Made by a program: the position numbers and the translations under genes. Positions 1-11,868 of a stretch of 64,000 nucleotides of DNA are shown piece by piece. Each line of letters begins with the position of its first letter. Position 1 is the first letter of the stretch. The stretch is from Lachancea mirantina (Eukaryota; Ascomycota; Saccharomycetes; Saccharomycetales; Saccharomycetaceae). The notes under the pieces were generated by a model. That model was not told where the DNA came from and did not search any database. It saw only the letters and a list, made by a program, of their open reading frames with translations. The stretch spans positions 496,001-560,000 of the forward strand of contig LT598466.1 in assembly GCA_900074745.1 (NCBI GenBank), read 5' to 3'.

Positions 1-390
1 GCAGCCACAAAGCACAAATTGATCGACAAGCAAAAAACTCAGTTCCCCTGGACTCAAACCTCGCTTTCGGTTGAAGAGCTCTCGCGGATCGTGTCCCCGC
101 GTCCTGCAAATCCGCTCTCGCTGCTAAGGTTTCCCGGGGCCGTAACGTGGAAGAGATACCCTCATCATTCCAAATTCATGCTGCCCACAGAGCAGCAGTT
201 CCGCGACTATATCACAGGCAGTGATGGTTCTGGCAGATCACTTGCGGTTTCACGCCCAGAAGTGGTCAAATATTTCTCGCAATTCAACGCATCTTCCAAG
301 GGAAAAACAGGCATCGAGTACCTGTGCAACCTCGTTTGCGACAGAAAATGCACTGTGGGTAAAGCTGGAGAACTTCACTGGACGGATTGA
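1..390 (+). CDS. EHD3: C-terminal end of probable 3-hydroxyisobutyryl-CoA hydrolase (EHD3-like), partial at 5' side
   Basis: The reading frame is open from base 1 and ends at TGA 388-390, giving about 129 C-terminal residues. The part resembling what I recall of the family runs through a Tyr-Pro-His-His stretch, FMLPTEQQFRDYI, a GSDGSG turn and EVVKYFSQF, ending near CDRKC. The enzyme is a mitochondrial member of the enoyl-CoA hydratase superfamily that hydrolyses 3-hydroxyisobutyryl-CoA in valine breakdown; its catalytic core lies outside the window. Gene order supports the call, because YDR036C (EHD3) sits next to YDR035W (ARO3) in S. cerevisiae, and the strand agrees. AKL1, which flanks UBP14 on the other sister region, is the alternative but did not look similar. 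The first in-frame codon that could start here is TTG, so no start lies in the window. Confidence 0.55.
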   Translation, partial: AATKHKLIDKQKTQFPWTQTSLSVEELSRIVSPRPANPLSLLRFPGAVTWKRYPHHSKFMLPTEQQFRDYITGSDGSGRSLAVSRPEVVKYFSQFNASSKGKTGIEYLCNLVCDRKCTVGKAGELHWTD

Positions 391-690
391 TTATGTTCAA
401 CAATTATCTTGTATATATATATGAATCCCGTCATCGGCCCAGGTCAGGTCACGTGGACAGTGTGACAGAACACGTTTGCAAAACAATTAAGCATTGCTAA
501 ACAACACCCAAGTCCCACTCGTTGGTGCCCATATACTCGTTTGCTTTGTAATGATCATGACCAAATCGCTTCACGCCTCTGTACTTTGTCTTTCCAATAA
601 ATGCGAGTATGTCCCGCCTACATTAATTACACCTCTAATGATACACCGCTTACCATAGCTAATACTAAAATGTTCATATTATCGAAAATT
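391..690. other. Intergenic, no gene seen
   Basis: AT-rich spacer between the EHD3-like stop and tRNA-Leu. It holds one E-box, GTCACGTG at 448-455, which is a Cbf1-type site, and a short TA run near 412-421. No convincing ORF was found, and no homologue of TSC3, which adjoins UBP14 in S. cerevisiae, was recognised here. Confidence 0.6.
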
Positions 691-807
691 GGTTGTTTGG
701 CCGAGCGGTCTAAGGCGCCTGATTCAAGAAGTTCGCTTCTTAACGCTGTTTAACAGTGGAACACTCAGGTATCGTAAGATGCAAGAGTTCGAATCTCTTA
801 GCAACCA
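691..807 (+). tRNA. tRNA-Leu(CAA) with intron
   Basis: Acceptor arm GGTTGTT pairs with AGCAACC. The anticodon loop reads TTCAAG with anticodon CAA. The TTCGAAT T-loop lies at the 3' side and a long variable arm is present, as expected of a class II tRNA-Leu. The sequence is almost the same as the S. cerevisiae gene, which also has an intron just after the base 3' of the anticodon. Here the intron is about 35 nt (roughly 729-763), leaving an 82-nt mature tRNA. A run of T follows from 810, as a Pol III terminator. It decodes UUG. Confidence 0.96.
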
Positions 808-1127
808 TCTTTTTTTGAAATACGAAAGGTACAGCAAAACCGATCCAAAGATTTAGTAAGTCCTTCTCGAGTTGTTTCGAGTCTCACAGCGACGATTTGC
901 ACTGGTTAACATGAGCGAACAATGCCTTATGGGGAGTCTTTTGTTGTCAGATGAACGGGTGATAGGCCAAGTTAGTTGCCATACTCACGTATATAGTGAC
1001 CTTTATTTTCAATTTAAGAGATGCCTTGAGATGAGACCTAGTATTACCGTCTAACACGGGCCAACATCCCACTTCGAGTAGCTTTTTGAGTGCCCCGTTA
1101 AATACTTGAAACTTCGTCATTACAACA
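808..1127. other. Spacer between tRNA-Leu and UBP14
   Basis: Contains the Pol III T-run at its start and the UBP14 promoter. A 60-codon ORF at 872-1054 has no recognisable features and was not called. Confidence 0.6.
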
Positions 1128-3413
1128 ATGTCAAGCCTGGACGAATTTGTAGCGCTCGAGGTTCCCTCGGTAATTTTTAAGGATGACTGTGGATACTGTT
1201 TCGAGACCATGTATAACGAGAACGAATCTCAAGGGCACCATCTAGATATCTGTTTGAACTGTTTTCAGAGTTTCTGTGGGCGCCACAAGAGTTTGCATGC
1301 CAAGACCGCACTCCAAGAGCTCAATGCACATCACGACCGATGGCTGCGTGTCCAGAAGATCAAAAGACCAGAAGTTGAAGGGCGCAGCGAAAAGAAATTG
1401 AAGCTTGAAGTGATAGAAAAATCTGATGAGGAGTTGTACGAATCACGCTGGTGGCTGCTGAAAGGCTCTGATGAGTTGACCAACTGGAATTCGTGCCAAA
1501 CAACATCAGATGTAGCGAAGAAGGCCAAACAAATTCTAGATGCACGCTCCAGCTCATTTGCACAAGCGTCTCAGAGCTGGCAACTCGAAGTCAAGCCCTG
1601 TGCACATGTACGCGATTTTCAACTGCCTACCAAGGAAGCACCACCAAAATCAGAGCAGGCATGTGAAGAGTGCGATCTAGCCAGCAATCTCTGGCTCTGT
1701 CTGCATTGTGGTAAGTTGGGTTGTGGGAGACAGCAAGTCGGCATCGATGGTAACTCTCATGCATTAGCGCATTTCCAGGAACATGGAAGCCATCCTTTGG
1801 CGGTCAAATTGGGCTCTTTGAGCAATTCATCGGCGGATATATATTGTTACAGTTGCGATGACGAGGTCAAGTTCGACAATTTCGAACAATGGGCCACGAT
1901 TCTGAGTCATTGGGGCATTGATCTCTCAAACAAAACGGCACAAGAGAAAACTTTGATCGAAATGCAGGTTGAGCAAAACATGAACTGGGATTTCCAAATG
2001 GTTGACTCGCAAGGCCACGAATTGCGCCATTTACCAAGTTCAAAGATTTACGGATGTGGTCTTTTAAATTTGGGAAACTCCTGCTACATGAATTCTGTGC
2101 TACAAGCAGTGTTTAATGGGGGACTCACAGGTTGGTCCTTGGATGTCCTGGCTGATTTTCCCCATACTGTCGTGTATCCATCGAGCAACTTGCAATGTCA
2201 ATTGATCAAACTTCGAAATGCAATGAAATACGAACCTGAACGCTACCCGAATGGCATCAAACCAACGTCGCTCAAGAGTACCGTAGGAGGATCGCATGAA
2301 GAATTTTCTTCGCAAAGACAGCAAGATGCCATGGAATTCTTGACCTTTTTCGTTGATCAATTAGACAACAAGATTTTTAAAAGCATGAAAACCAATCCCA
2401 ACGATCGAATCCGATTTTCACTTGAGGATCGCATTCAATGTACACGCTGTGGCGGCGTCAAGTACACTGCACAAGTGTCTGAATTCCTTCAATTGCCCAT
2501 GTTTGAAACCGAGGAGCCTCTTCAATTTGAACAACTGATTGAAAAGCATTTTGAATCAGAGATTGTCGAATTTAGATGTCCTAAGTGTTCTGAATTGACT
2601 ACTGTTGAAAAATGCTCTCGGTTTGAAACCTTCCCCGATACTTTGATTATCAATCCGTCTAGAATCAAACTTGAAAACTGGATTCCAATTAAAACCAATC
2701 AAGAATTAATCATACCGGGGCTTGAATTGGAAGATGGGAATTACTTGGAAATGAGTAATTACAAAGCATCAAAAAAAGGTAGAGACAGAGAATTCCTGTT
2801 ACCGGAGGACAAAGATACTGGGTTCCGCCCAAAGGAGGACTACGTAAACCAGCTTCTCGAGATGGGATTTACTAAGAACGCTGCCACTAGAGCTCTTTTT
2901 TCGACGGGTAACGACAGCACTGAAGCCGCAATGAATTGGCTTTTTCAGCACATAGAGGATTCCGATGTGAACGAACCTTTTATCGTCCCGGCCAATGCTC
3001 CCGAAGTTGACCCCAATGCTCTTGAATCTTTGTTGTCAATGGGGCTGGATCGAAATGTGTCACGTAAGGCTTTGATTCTTAACAAGGGAGATATCAACGC
3101 AAGTGTCGAATGGGTTTTCAGTCATCCGGATGACGATGGCGTGTTAGAAAATCCCAGGGAAGCATGTGTTGATGTGAAAAGCTACGGTTCACCCGATGCA
3201 TCGTCCGCCAAATATCAATTGAAAGCTATCGTTTGTCATAAAGGGAACTCTGTACAATCGGGCCATTACGTCGCTTTCATAAAGAAACCTATCGATGGTA
3301 CCGAGTCTTGGGTACTCTACAACGACGAGAAGATAGTTGCAGCGTCAGATACCAAAAACTATGAAGAAATGCGAAAGAATGGTTACATTTATTTTTTCTC
3401 CAAAGCAGTGTAA
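1128..3413 (+). CDS. UBP14: Ubiquitin-specific protease Ubp14 (isopeptidase T type)
   Basis: Disassembles free ubiquitin chains in the cytosol and so keeps the proteasome from being clogged; in yeast it is needed for degradation of gluconeogenic enzymes. The protein has 761 residues (781 in S. cerevisiae). Cys/His-rich zinc-finger segments lie at about 20-55 and 158-225, followed by the split peptidase domain with the Cys box GNSCYMNS (nucleophile C319) and the His box SGHYVAF (H713). Two UBA-like segments lie between about 565 and 690 (LLEMGFTKNAA and LLSMGLDRNV). This is the order found in USP5. The ATG at 1128 has ACA just upstream. MUM2 follows on the same strand, as in S. cerevisiae. Confidence 0.96.
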   Translation: MSSLDEFVALEVPSVIFKDDCGYCFETMYNENESQGHHLDICLNCFQSFCGRHKSLHAKTALQELNAHHDRWLRVQKIKRPEVEGRSEKKLKLEVIEKSDEELYESRWWLLKGSDELTNWNSCQTTSDVAKKAKQILDARSSSFAQASQSWQLEVKPCAHVRDFQLPTKEAPPKSEQACEECDLASNLWLCLHCGKLGCGRQQVGIDGNSHALAHFQEHGSHPLAVKLGSLSNSSADIYCYSCDDEVKFDNFEQWATILSHWGIDLSNKTAQEKTLIEMQVEQNMNWDFQMVDSQGHELRHLPSSKIYGCGLLNLGNSCYMNSVLQAVFNGGLTGWSLDVLADFPHTVVYPSSNLQCQLIKLRNAMKYEPERYPNGIKPTSLKSTVGGSHEEFSSQRQQDAMEFLTFFVDQLDNKIFKSMKTNPNDRIRFSLEDRIQCTRCGGVKYTAQVSEFLQLPMFETEEPLQFEQLIEKHFESEIVEFRCPKCSELTTVEKCSRFETFPDTLIINPSRIKLENWIPIKTNQELIIPGLELEDGNYLEMSNYKASKKGRDREFLLPEDKDTGFRPKEDYVNQLLEMGFTKNAATRALFSTGNDSTEAAMNWLFQHIEDSDVNEPFIVPANAPEVDPNALESLLSMGLDRNVSRKALILNKGDINASVEWVFSHPDDDGVLENPREACVDVKSYGSPDASSAKYQLKAIVCHKGNSVQSGHYVAFIKKPIDGTESWVLYNDEKIVAASDTKNYEEMRKNGYIYFFSKAV

Positions 3414-3987
3414 GGTGCCATACGCGAACTCGTAATGTGTCGTCTCCGCAAGCTTCACATTATTGAACTCAACCTTGCCCTGTTTTTTGACAAAAACGGA
3501 ATACAGTCCATTGAGAGCTAAGTGGAGGTCGCTTTCATACCCTATCTACGGCGACAGCTATGCAAGATTTTCTCCTCGTCAATCAAATTCCTAGTATCTT
3601 CAGTAAATCGAGACGTCAAACATAGAACGCCTTTATACAAGACATTGAATAAACTTGGTCCTATACATGGTAACCTGGTTTTGTATGGTACTAAACAGCT
3701 ACATCTGTTGACGACATTCTGAGGTCGATGAAAAGATCTGTTTTTTATACGGTTCATCGATGCATCTTGTTTTTCAAACGACATGACAGTTTTCCATGAA
3801 ACATACATAAACGTTTCGAAGCAGAACAGTTTGAAACATTTAACACAAGCCTGTTTATGCACAAATAGAGCTGTGGTATATCAATCCATTGGTTAACTAG
3901 TTGGTTTCTTAGCTTAGAAATATAAGTATATAAGTACATAGTGAGACCCTGGGTTTTTGACCGCGTTCTTTTGAGATTTTCTGGAAT
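3414..3987. promoter_or_regulatory. MUM2 upstream region with TATA box
   Basis: Spacer of 574 nt with no credible gene. TATATAAG at 3927-3934 lies about 55 nt before the MUM2 start and is a likely TATA element. I found no URS1-type site, which might be expected before a meiotic gene. Confidence 0.5.
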
Positions 3988-4899
3988 ATGAATGGCAATA
4001 TTTTGGACAGCAGTCAGGGGCTGGAAGTCCAGTTCAGCAATTTAGGGTTTGGTCATGGTGGCTTTTACGGTTCAGCGAATCCTGATAAACAGATGATTGG
4101 AGCAAATACTCGGAATGGGGTCAACAACAATAACATGCAATTCCCTGGTGCACGAAATTCGAACATTTCTCCGTATGTGGGTGGGGGGATTATGAATAAT
4201 GCACCGAGTTCATCATCGCGATTTTCTTCGGATGCAGCTGGAATCAACTATTTCTGGGGCGGTGACGCCCCAGAACCAGAAAATAGACAACAAGCGACGG
4301 CGGGAACTATGGCAGGTACAATGGCGGCTAACAGTATCATGGACACTGTTAACAGCTCGAAATATTCAGATTATCACACGACATTCAATTCATCAGGGAG
4401 TTCGGGTCAAGCAGATGCGTTGCATTTGGAATTGCAAATGAAAGAGGCTCAAATCGAGTCTCTGGAGTCTGAAATTCAAAAGCTCAAAGGTAGTTTCAAC
4501 AAGAGTGTGATGTCACGACAAGATCCGCGCCAAATATTGTCTGATGGCACAGTCGAAATTCCAGCGTCGCTGGAATTAATGTTCACGCAATTGGCCTCGT
4601 CGTTAGCTCAAAAAGATGTCGAGCTTGAAGATACTAAGCAACGTTTGGAAAGCTTGGTTACTGCGATAGCATTAAATCCTTCAAACTCAGTTACACGCAT
4701 TGGGCGATACGATGAAGAGGCCATTGCTCATAAAATCGTTATAAGGCTTGAAATGTTAACCAAAGAGAATCAAGAAATGGCCAAAATGATCAGTTACGGA
4801 AGGGCCAAAGAAGCTCATATAGAAATTGAACTTCTGAAACGAGAAAATCAGGAATTGAAAACCAAAGTGCAACAATTGGAGGATAATTCCTCCAAATAA
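3988..4899 (+). CDS. MUM2: Mum2, WTAP-like subunit of the meiotic mRNA methylation complex
   Basis: In S. cerevisiae Mum2 joins Ime4 and Slz1 in the complex that makes N6-methyladenosine in meiotic mRNA, and is the counterpart of metazoan WTAP. The 303-residue protein (366 in S. cerevisiae) has a low-complexity Asn/Gly/Ser-rich N-terminal half and a coiled-coil C-terminal half from about residue 145 (heptad-like LHLELQMKEAQIESLESEI), ending in a Glu/Lys/Gln-rich helix. The coiled-coil half is the conserved part of the family. Gene order UBP14-MUM2-YBR056W-PRP6 matches chromosome II and makes the assignment firm. It converges on ARO3, with 132 nt between stop codons. Confidence 0.9.
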   Translation: MNGNILDSSQGLEVQFSNLGFGHGGFYGSANPDKQMIGANTRNGVNNNNMQFPGARNSNISPYVGGGIMNNAPSSSSRFSSDAAGINYFWGGDAPEPENRQQATAGTMAGTMAANSIMDTVNSSKYSDYHTTFNSSGSSGQADALHLELQMKEAQIESLESEIQKLKGSFNKSVMSRQDPRQILSDGTVEIPASLELMFTQLASSLAQKDVELEDTKQRLESLVTAIALNPSNSVTRIGRYDEEAIAHKIVIRLEMLTKENQEMAKMISYGRAKEAHIEIELLKRENQELKTKVQQLEDNSSK

Positions 4900-5031
4900 A
4901 CTCTGGATTCCTACATCCAAGTCAAGACCTTAGCTACGTATCCATAATATTTTGGCTATTTGGAAACATGAGTCCTTCCCTATTTTTTGTTATACAACAG
5001 CGACACAACTAGCTTTGCCCCCATCGAATCC

Positions 5032-6543
<1,512 letters not shown>

Positions 6544-6615
6544 AGGTCCTACCCGGATTCGAACCGGGGTTGTTCGGATCAAAACCGAAAGTGATAACCA
6601 CTACACTATAGAACC
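6544..6615 (-). tRNA. tRNA-Gln(TTG)
   Basis: Read on the minus strand the 72 nt fold as a cloverleaf: acceptor GGTTCTA with TAGGACC, anticodon stem CGG/CCG around the loop TTTTGAT with anticodon TTG, and T-loop TTCGAAT in a CCCGG/CCGGG stem. It differs little from the S. cerevisiae gene. A T-rich stretch follows its 3' end on the minus strand. It decodes CAA. Confidence 0.96.
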
Positions 6616-6766
6616 GAATTTTGAAATGTTGGCAGAATTTCAGCATCTTACGTTAAGAATAAGATCAGCCTTCGAGACCCTTTTCTTTGGCTAATCGTCC
6701 TTGGCAATTGAACAGAGACTACTACAAGCCTTAAATGAACAGTTACATATCTCGTGATTTCGTAAT

Positions 6767-8245
6767 TCACCAGTTGAATTCGGTGATGGCGCGGTCGTAG
6801 CCTTGGTCCCATTCCCACATACTTTTGCTGTCACCTTTCAATTGTATGTATTGAGCTCTTCTGGAATTCTTGAAATAGTGAACCCGTCCAATTCTGGAAT
6901 GGTCGAATCCATTAAATGCCAAGATATCTGCTGCTCCGGTCCTCAATCCGTCTTCAAATCTCCAATGTTCGCTGTTGTCACCGCCTTTAGAATTCCAGTA
7001 ATCTGTGTGTTCTTTGATTATCTTGGCGAGTTTACCCTCGTCAATGGCTGGGTCCGTGTTGGCACGTTTGGGTAGACACCCTTTGTTGATCATGGGTACG
7101 AACCCCCATTCTCCACCGTCACCATGCTCGAACTTGTAAGTCCAGAAGAACCAACCCCAGCGAGCTTTGGACCGGAAAACTTGAGCCTGCTTGTTGCCGT
7201 AGTGCTTGACACACTCGTCTTTGCTGGACTTGGTCTTGCTCCATGTAGAACCATCCAGAACACATGAAAACTCGCCTACCATGTAGTCAGCCTTGTCCGC
7301 AGGCAAGTCTACGGTCTTGTCCAGCTCATCAGTTAGTTCATTGGCAGTCTTGCATTTATCCTGATCCGAAAAGCATCTGTAAACGTGTGAGTCGATGACA
7401 ACGTCGTCTGCATGTTTGATGTCGTTCAGCCAGTCCGCCCATTGCTCGGGCCACCACCCATCAGAAATCACTATTGGAAGTGCGGGATCGATTTTACTCA
7501 TATTCTGGATGGCCCTCGCGTAGAAGTTCTTTTCGTTGGTGGCCTTTTCGTCGAACGCAGCCTCGTTCACGACTTGCACTCCTATGACGTTGTCGTAATC
7601 CTTGGCCAGGTCATTCACGATGAAAGGAAGTAATTCGTCTGCTACACACTTGACCAGACTCTGCTTGTCGAAAAACGATCTATTGGTACCCTGATTCGAT
7701 TCCCCGCTGTGTGCGTCTTTGTTGGCTCCGCCGGGCAGCGCATGCAAATCTATCAAAACACCAATGTTGTGTCTTGCAGCGTCCATAACAATACGCCTTA
7801 CATGGTCCCAAGGCTTGGCCTTTTGGTAAACGTCTTGGAGCCCGTGAAATTGCATGTCTTTGGTGATGAACTTACCGTTGCCAACATGCCAGTAACCCAC
7901 AGGAAGCCGGATGGCTGTTACGTTGGCAACTTGTTTAAGCCATTTCCAATCATCAGGACCCACGTAGCTAGCATAGTGTTCCGACAGTTTCTTAGCCGCT
8001 TCGTCGACCGAACTGGTTTTCACCAAGTTCTCAATCGCTTCTTGTTCCGTTTCACCCCCTGCAGAAAACAACGAGTCGTAAATGTATTTCTCCAGGACAA
8101 AGAGTGAACCAAAGTTCACTCCGTAGTTGAATCGGTTACGGTACACGTCTCGTTGCGTGATAGCATCAGCGTTGGGCACTGACACGGAAGTCTTCACGTC
8201 AGAAAGCTTAAGTTCTTGGACTTTCTCGCGTAGTTTGTCGAACAT
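6767..8245 (-). CDS. GH5 family exo-beta-glucanase-like protein (YBR056W orthologue)
   Basis: Glycoside hydrolase related to yeast exo-1,3-beta-glucanases but with no signal peptide; the S. cerevisiae orthologue YBR056W is reported in mitochondria. The GH5 motifs are intact: LRLP-type segment TAIRLPVGYWH (about 110-120), the acid/base in VQVVNEAAF (E228) and the nucleophile in MVGEFSCVL (E325). I place the start at ATG 8245, giving 492 residues, because the family begins at the matching Met. The longer frame to 8323 begins with GTG. Divergent from PRP6 and adjacent to it, as on chromosome II. The true substrate is unknown. Confidence 0.92.
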   Translation of the reverse strand: MFDKLREKVQELKLSDVKTSVSVPNADAITQRDVYRNRFNYGVNFGSLFVLEKYIYDSLFSAGGETEQEAIENLVKTSSVDEAAKKLSEHYASYVGPDDWKWLKQVANVTAIRLPVGYWHVGNGKFITKDMQFHGLQDVYQKAKPWDHVRRIVMDAARHNIGVLIDLHALPGGANKDAHSGESNQGTNRSFFDKQSLVKCVADELLPFIVNDLAKDYDNVIGVQVVNEAAFDEKATNEKNFYARAIQNMSKIDPALPIVISDGWWPEQWADWLNDIKHADDVVIDSHVYRCFSDQDKCKTANELTDELDKTVDLPADKADYMVGEFSCVLDGSTWSKTKSSKDECVKHYGNKQAQVFRSKARWGWFFWTYKFEHGDGGEWGFVPMINKGCLPKRANTDPAIDEGKLAKIIKEHTDYWNSKGGDNSEHWRFEDGLRTGAADILAFNGFDHSRIGRVHYFKNSRRAQYIQLKGDSKSMWEWDQGYDRAITEFNW

Positions 8246-9147
8246 TTTGATATTGTGATTTACACTAAAGGCTTCTTCTAAATAAAAAGTTCTTCCTGAA
8301 GTGTCGTTCGCTACTAGAACCACTCTTAAGTAGACCGAAGTAGACCGGGTTTAGGAGTTCTTTGGTCGTCACGAGACGTAAGGGTTACAGCAATGTGATG
8401 TGGTATGATACGGTTGCTTTTCAAAACGGTTTTCCCTTGTCGACGTTGTCACGTAGGTGAAGACGGGCTAGATTTTTTTCCAGGGAGAGCAATTCCGTCA
8501 TCGTTGTTACGAGCATTCTCCAAAGTTCTTATTTTTCAGGGACTAGGTGGGGTGAGGGGAGCTGTTGATGCATTGGTGATGATGTTATCCAGAGTAAACA
8601 AAGATGTAGTGACAAGGAGGGCAAACAAAGGGAAGTCAAACAGAAAGAATAAGCGTAGGGAGCACTGTAGTATTGGCAGTGTAGCTTAGGGAGTGTAGTA
8701 AGCGAGAACGTCGGTGTCCGTTGTCTGATGTCACCGACTTTCGAGACTCCGATGGTAAATTTAGTAAGTCTTTTCGAAAAAGGTATGACGTGAGATTAAG
8801 ACCTCCTCTCGAGATGTACCGGGGTTCTAGCTTCTGTGGGGAAATTGCTTTCGGAGTTTAAAGGGCCCTTGTTTCAGTGTAGAGCTTGTTTTCGAGACGT
8901 TAAACGCTGTTCCAGGTCCTTATGTTTAATCTGCCATTACGTAACAACGATGCGAGGAACTCCGTTTTTTGCACTGTAAATACTTGCAAAAGGTCTTAGA
9001 GTGTGTTATGTTTGCTACGAGAGTTACTAGAGCTTCGTGCGCGCTGGGCTACCATTTCTTCAGCCGAGTGACATATGTCAGTTTCCTAGTGTTAGACAAA
9101 ATTGAAATTGATGCTCATCACCACCAAAAATCCAAACCTACAAAGGT
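8246..9147. promoter_or_regulatory. Divergent promoter region of YBR056W orthologue and PRP6
   Basis: About 900 nt shared by two divergent genes. ORFs here are short and start with non-ATG codons or lack features. No motif I could name with confidence. Confidence 0.5.
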
Positions 9148-11868
9148 ATGGAAAGGCCAGCTTTTCTGAGCCAAAAAGCACCACCCAATTATGTGGCTGG
9201 TGTAGGACGCGGGGCTACTGGTTTTACTACTCGCTCTGACATTGGATCTGGCAAAATTCCCAGCAGGTTGCAAGATAAAGACCAGAATCGCAGTGCAGGA
9301 GATGGTGACGAAGTGGACGATGAACCACTCAGGAATCGCGGCAATGCTTTTTTAGACTCGTTTGGTATGTCTTTAGCGTCAGGAAAAGTCGATGATGAGG
9401 ACGACGAGGCGGATCGGATCTTCAAAAGTATTGACGAGAGCATATCCTCAAGAAATAAAGCAAAGGCCAAAATCGATGATACTACGAATACCAGGATAAA
9501 TGACATTTCCGGGCAGTTTCAGGATTTAAAACGATCTTTGGCCACTGTGAGCGATGCCCAATGGGAAAATATACCGGAAGCTGGCGACATCACGCGTCGA
9601 AACAAGCGCCAGAGACTTGAAATGCAAAGTGGAAGAAAAACGTATGCAGCGCCAGATGCGCTTGTAGCTGGCAACGTGAACCTGACGAAACTAACCGAAG
9701 AGCGTGAGAAACTCCTGGGTCTTCAAATAGACGAAAATTTACCACAAAACACGGGCGATGCAACTATAGAAGATCAGGATGAATTGAAAGCTTTACTTGC
9801 CGGAACTGAGGATCCGGCTGTTTTCGCAAACTACAATGATCAAGTCGAAGATGTTAAGAAAATGAGACTCATTCTCAATTCTTATCGCAAATCCGATCCT
9901 AAAAAGCCCCAGGGCTGGATTGCATGTGCTCGACTAGAGGAAAAAGCCCGCAGATTCCGCATCGCAAAATCCCTAATCGAGGAAGGACTTCAGCATTGTC
10001 CCAGGGACGAAGATATTTGGCTCGAATGTCTTCGCTTGAATGCAGTCGACAATGAATACTGTAAAAATTTGGTCGCGGATGGCATCAGTTTCAACCAAAA
10101 AAGTCTACGTCTTTGGCTGAAAGCCATTGAGTTAGAGAAGGAGACGATTAATAAAGTAAGAGTGCTTCGAAAAGCGATTCGCAATTTACCAGAATGCGAA
10201 CAACTATGGAAAATGGCAGTTGAGTACGAGGATCAGAAGGATCAAGCAATTCAAATTTTGATGAAAGCCGTAGAAGTGATACCCAACAGTATTGATCTTC
10301 TTTTTGCTCTGGTAAATTTACAAGAGCATTCTGCTGCGAGGAAAACCCTCAACGAGGCCAGGAAACGATTGCCCACAGAGGCCAAAATATGGGTTCTGGC
10401 AGCACAACTGGAAGAGAGGTCTCAGTTTTCTTCGTTCGATAAACTAACTAAGCTTCTCATAAAAGGTATTAAAGAAGTTGCCTCGCAGGGTCAAACTATG
10501 TCATTTCAAGATTGGATAGCACTCGCGGAAGCTACCGAGACGGAATTTGGCCAAATTTATTTGCAGACTGTGCGGGCAATTGTACGCGCTGCTACTTTAA
10601 CATTTGACAAACAGGTCGCATACGACTCCGTTGTCCGACTCGTTGAACGCCTAAGTGATGAGCTGTGGATAACAAAAGGATCTCTTTATCACAGTATTTT
10701 GACAGAAAATCCCGGGAAGCTAAAGCTCTGGAGGAAATTCATAGATTTCTCGCGAGACGTTGACAAAATGGACGATGTTTACAGAATCTTTGACGAAGTA
10801 CTTTTCGGATCGGATCAAAGCAATATCTATAACAACGCTGTCCTCGTTTTAATGTACTCTAAAGAGCTATGGAAAAACGGCGGGAACGCAGAAACTGCAC
10901 TTCAAGTTTTAAATCGTGGTCTAGAAGTCTCTCAAAACGTAGACTTCTGGTTAGCTAAAACGAAATTGCTGGCGTGCGAGAAAAGATACCAAGAAGCAGA
11001 GACGACTTTTGAATTTGCCATCGAACAAACAGAAACCCACGCCTCACAGGGCATCGAAAGATTGTATTATCGTCATGTCAGTTTTCTCAGGTTTATGAAA
11101 GAACAAGACAAATGTTTTCGGTTACTGGAACAACGATACATCCCAAAACGGCCCACTTGTGAGAAACTGTATCTCCAATTGGGACAAATATACTGCGAAA
11201 GGAAAGATTACCAACGAGCAAGCGAAAGCTATTCCAGGGGATATCAGAGGATTCCGTCGAGTATTCACCTATGCATTGCGGTCGCCGAAATCGAGGAAAT
11301 GCGTCTCAATCAGCCAACCATCGCTCGATCAAAATTGGACCTTGCAATGTTGAAAATTCCAAATTCGCCAGAACTCCATGTCGCCAAAGCGCGAATGGAA
11401 AGCAGGCTTTATAACCAGTCCCAGGCAGCGTTAATCGTTATCGAAGCTTTAAAGCGGTTCCCGACGAATGCGGCACTATGGGTCGAAAACCTAAAGCTTG
11501 TGACCAAGAAAAGTCTGCGAAGAACAATGTTCCAAGAAGCTCTAAAGAAGACAAGCAACGACTACCGAGTTCTTCATGAAATTGGGCTAAACTTTTACAA
11601 AGATGCCCAATACGAAAAAGCGGTCAAATGGTTCGACCGCGTAACACAGTCAAACTTATTATTCGGCGATTCTTGGCTATACCTTTACAAGTGCTACAAA
11701 AGATTGCAAAAGGACACAAGTTCGCTTATCAAGAAGATCAATCAATGCGAGCCCAGGTATGGCTCAGAATGGATAAGGGTTGCTAAAGACGTTAGATTTC
11801 AATTCCTGAAGCCTTCCGAAATGCTCGAAACATGGATATCACATAATGGCGGAAGGTCACGTGACTAG
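9148..11868 (+). CDS. PRP6: Pre-mRNA splicing factor Prp6 (U4/U6.U5 tri-snRNP)
   Basis: Structural protein of the tri-snRNP that bridges U5 and U4/U6 during spliceosome assembly in the nucleus. The 906 residues (899 in S. cerevisiae) open with a PRP1-type N-terminal domain (PPNYVAGVGRGATGFTTRSDIG), then an acidic linker, then a long run of helical HAT/TPR repeats from about residue 230 to the end, with recurring W-x-x-A/W-x-x-C units. The ATG at 9148 is right because the conserved N-terminal segment starts within 20 residues. The stop overlaps a GTCACGTGAC palindrome that may serve the next gene. Order and strand agree with YBR055C. Confidence 0.95.
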   Translation: MERPAFLSQKAPPNYVAGVGRGATGFTTRSDIGSGKIPSRLQDKDQNRSAGDGDEVDDEPLRNRGNAFLDSFGMSLASGKVDDEDDEADRIFKSIDESISSRNKAKAKIDDTTNTRINDISGQFQDLKRSLATVSDAQWENIPEAGDITRRNKRQRLEMQSGRKTYAAPDALVAGNVNLTKLTEEREKLLGLQIDENLPQNTGDATIEDQDELKALLAGTEDPAVFANYNDQVEDVKKMRLILNSYRKSDPKKPQGWIACARLEEKARRFRIAKSLIEEGLQHCPRDEDIWLECLRLNAVDNEYCKNLVADGISFNQKSLRLWLKAIELEKETINKVRVLRKAIRNLPECEQLWKMAVEYEDQKDQAIQILMKAVEVIPNSIDLLFALVNLQEHSAARKTLNEARKRLPTEAKIWVLAAQLEERSQFSSFDKLTKLLIKGIKEVASQGQTMSFQDWIALAEATETEFGQIYLQTVRAIVRAATLTFDKQVAYDSVVRLVERLSDELWITKGSLYHSILTENPGKLKLWRKFIDFSRDVDKMDDVYRIFDEVLFGSDQSNIYNNAVLVLMYSKELWKNGGNAETALQVLNRGLEVSQNVDFWLAKTKLLACEKRYQEAETTFEFAIEQTETHASQGIERLYYRHVSFLRFMKEQDKCFRLLEQRYIPKRPTCEKLYLQLGQIYCERKDYQRASESYSRGYQRIPSSIHLCIAVAEIEEMRLNQPTIARSKLDLAMLKIPNSPELHVAKARMESRLYNQSQAALIVIEALKRFPTNAALWVENLKLVTKKSLRRTMFQEALKKTSNDYRVLHEIGLNFYKDAQYEKAVKWFDRVTQSNLLFGDSWLYLYKCYKRLQKDTSSLIKKINQCEPRYGSEWIRVAKDVRFQFLKPSEMLETWISHNGGRSRD

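Noticed and set aside
872-1210. Short ORFs upstream of UBP14, considered as a TSC3 homologue
   Set aside because: The translated sequence lacks the hydrophobic C-terminal part of Tsc3, and one ORF overlaps the UBP14 start.
8246-8323. Longer N-terminus for the YBR056W orthologue
   Set aside because: The extension starts with GTG, while ATG 8245 matches the family start.
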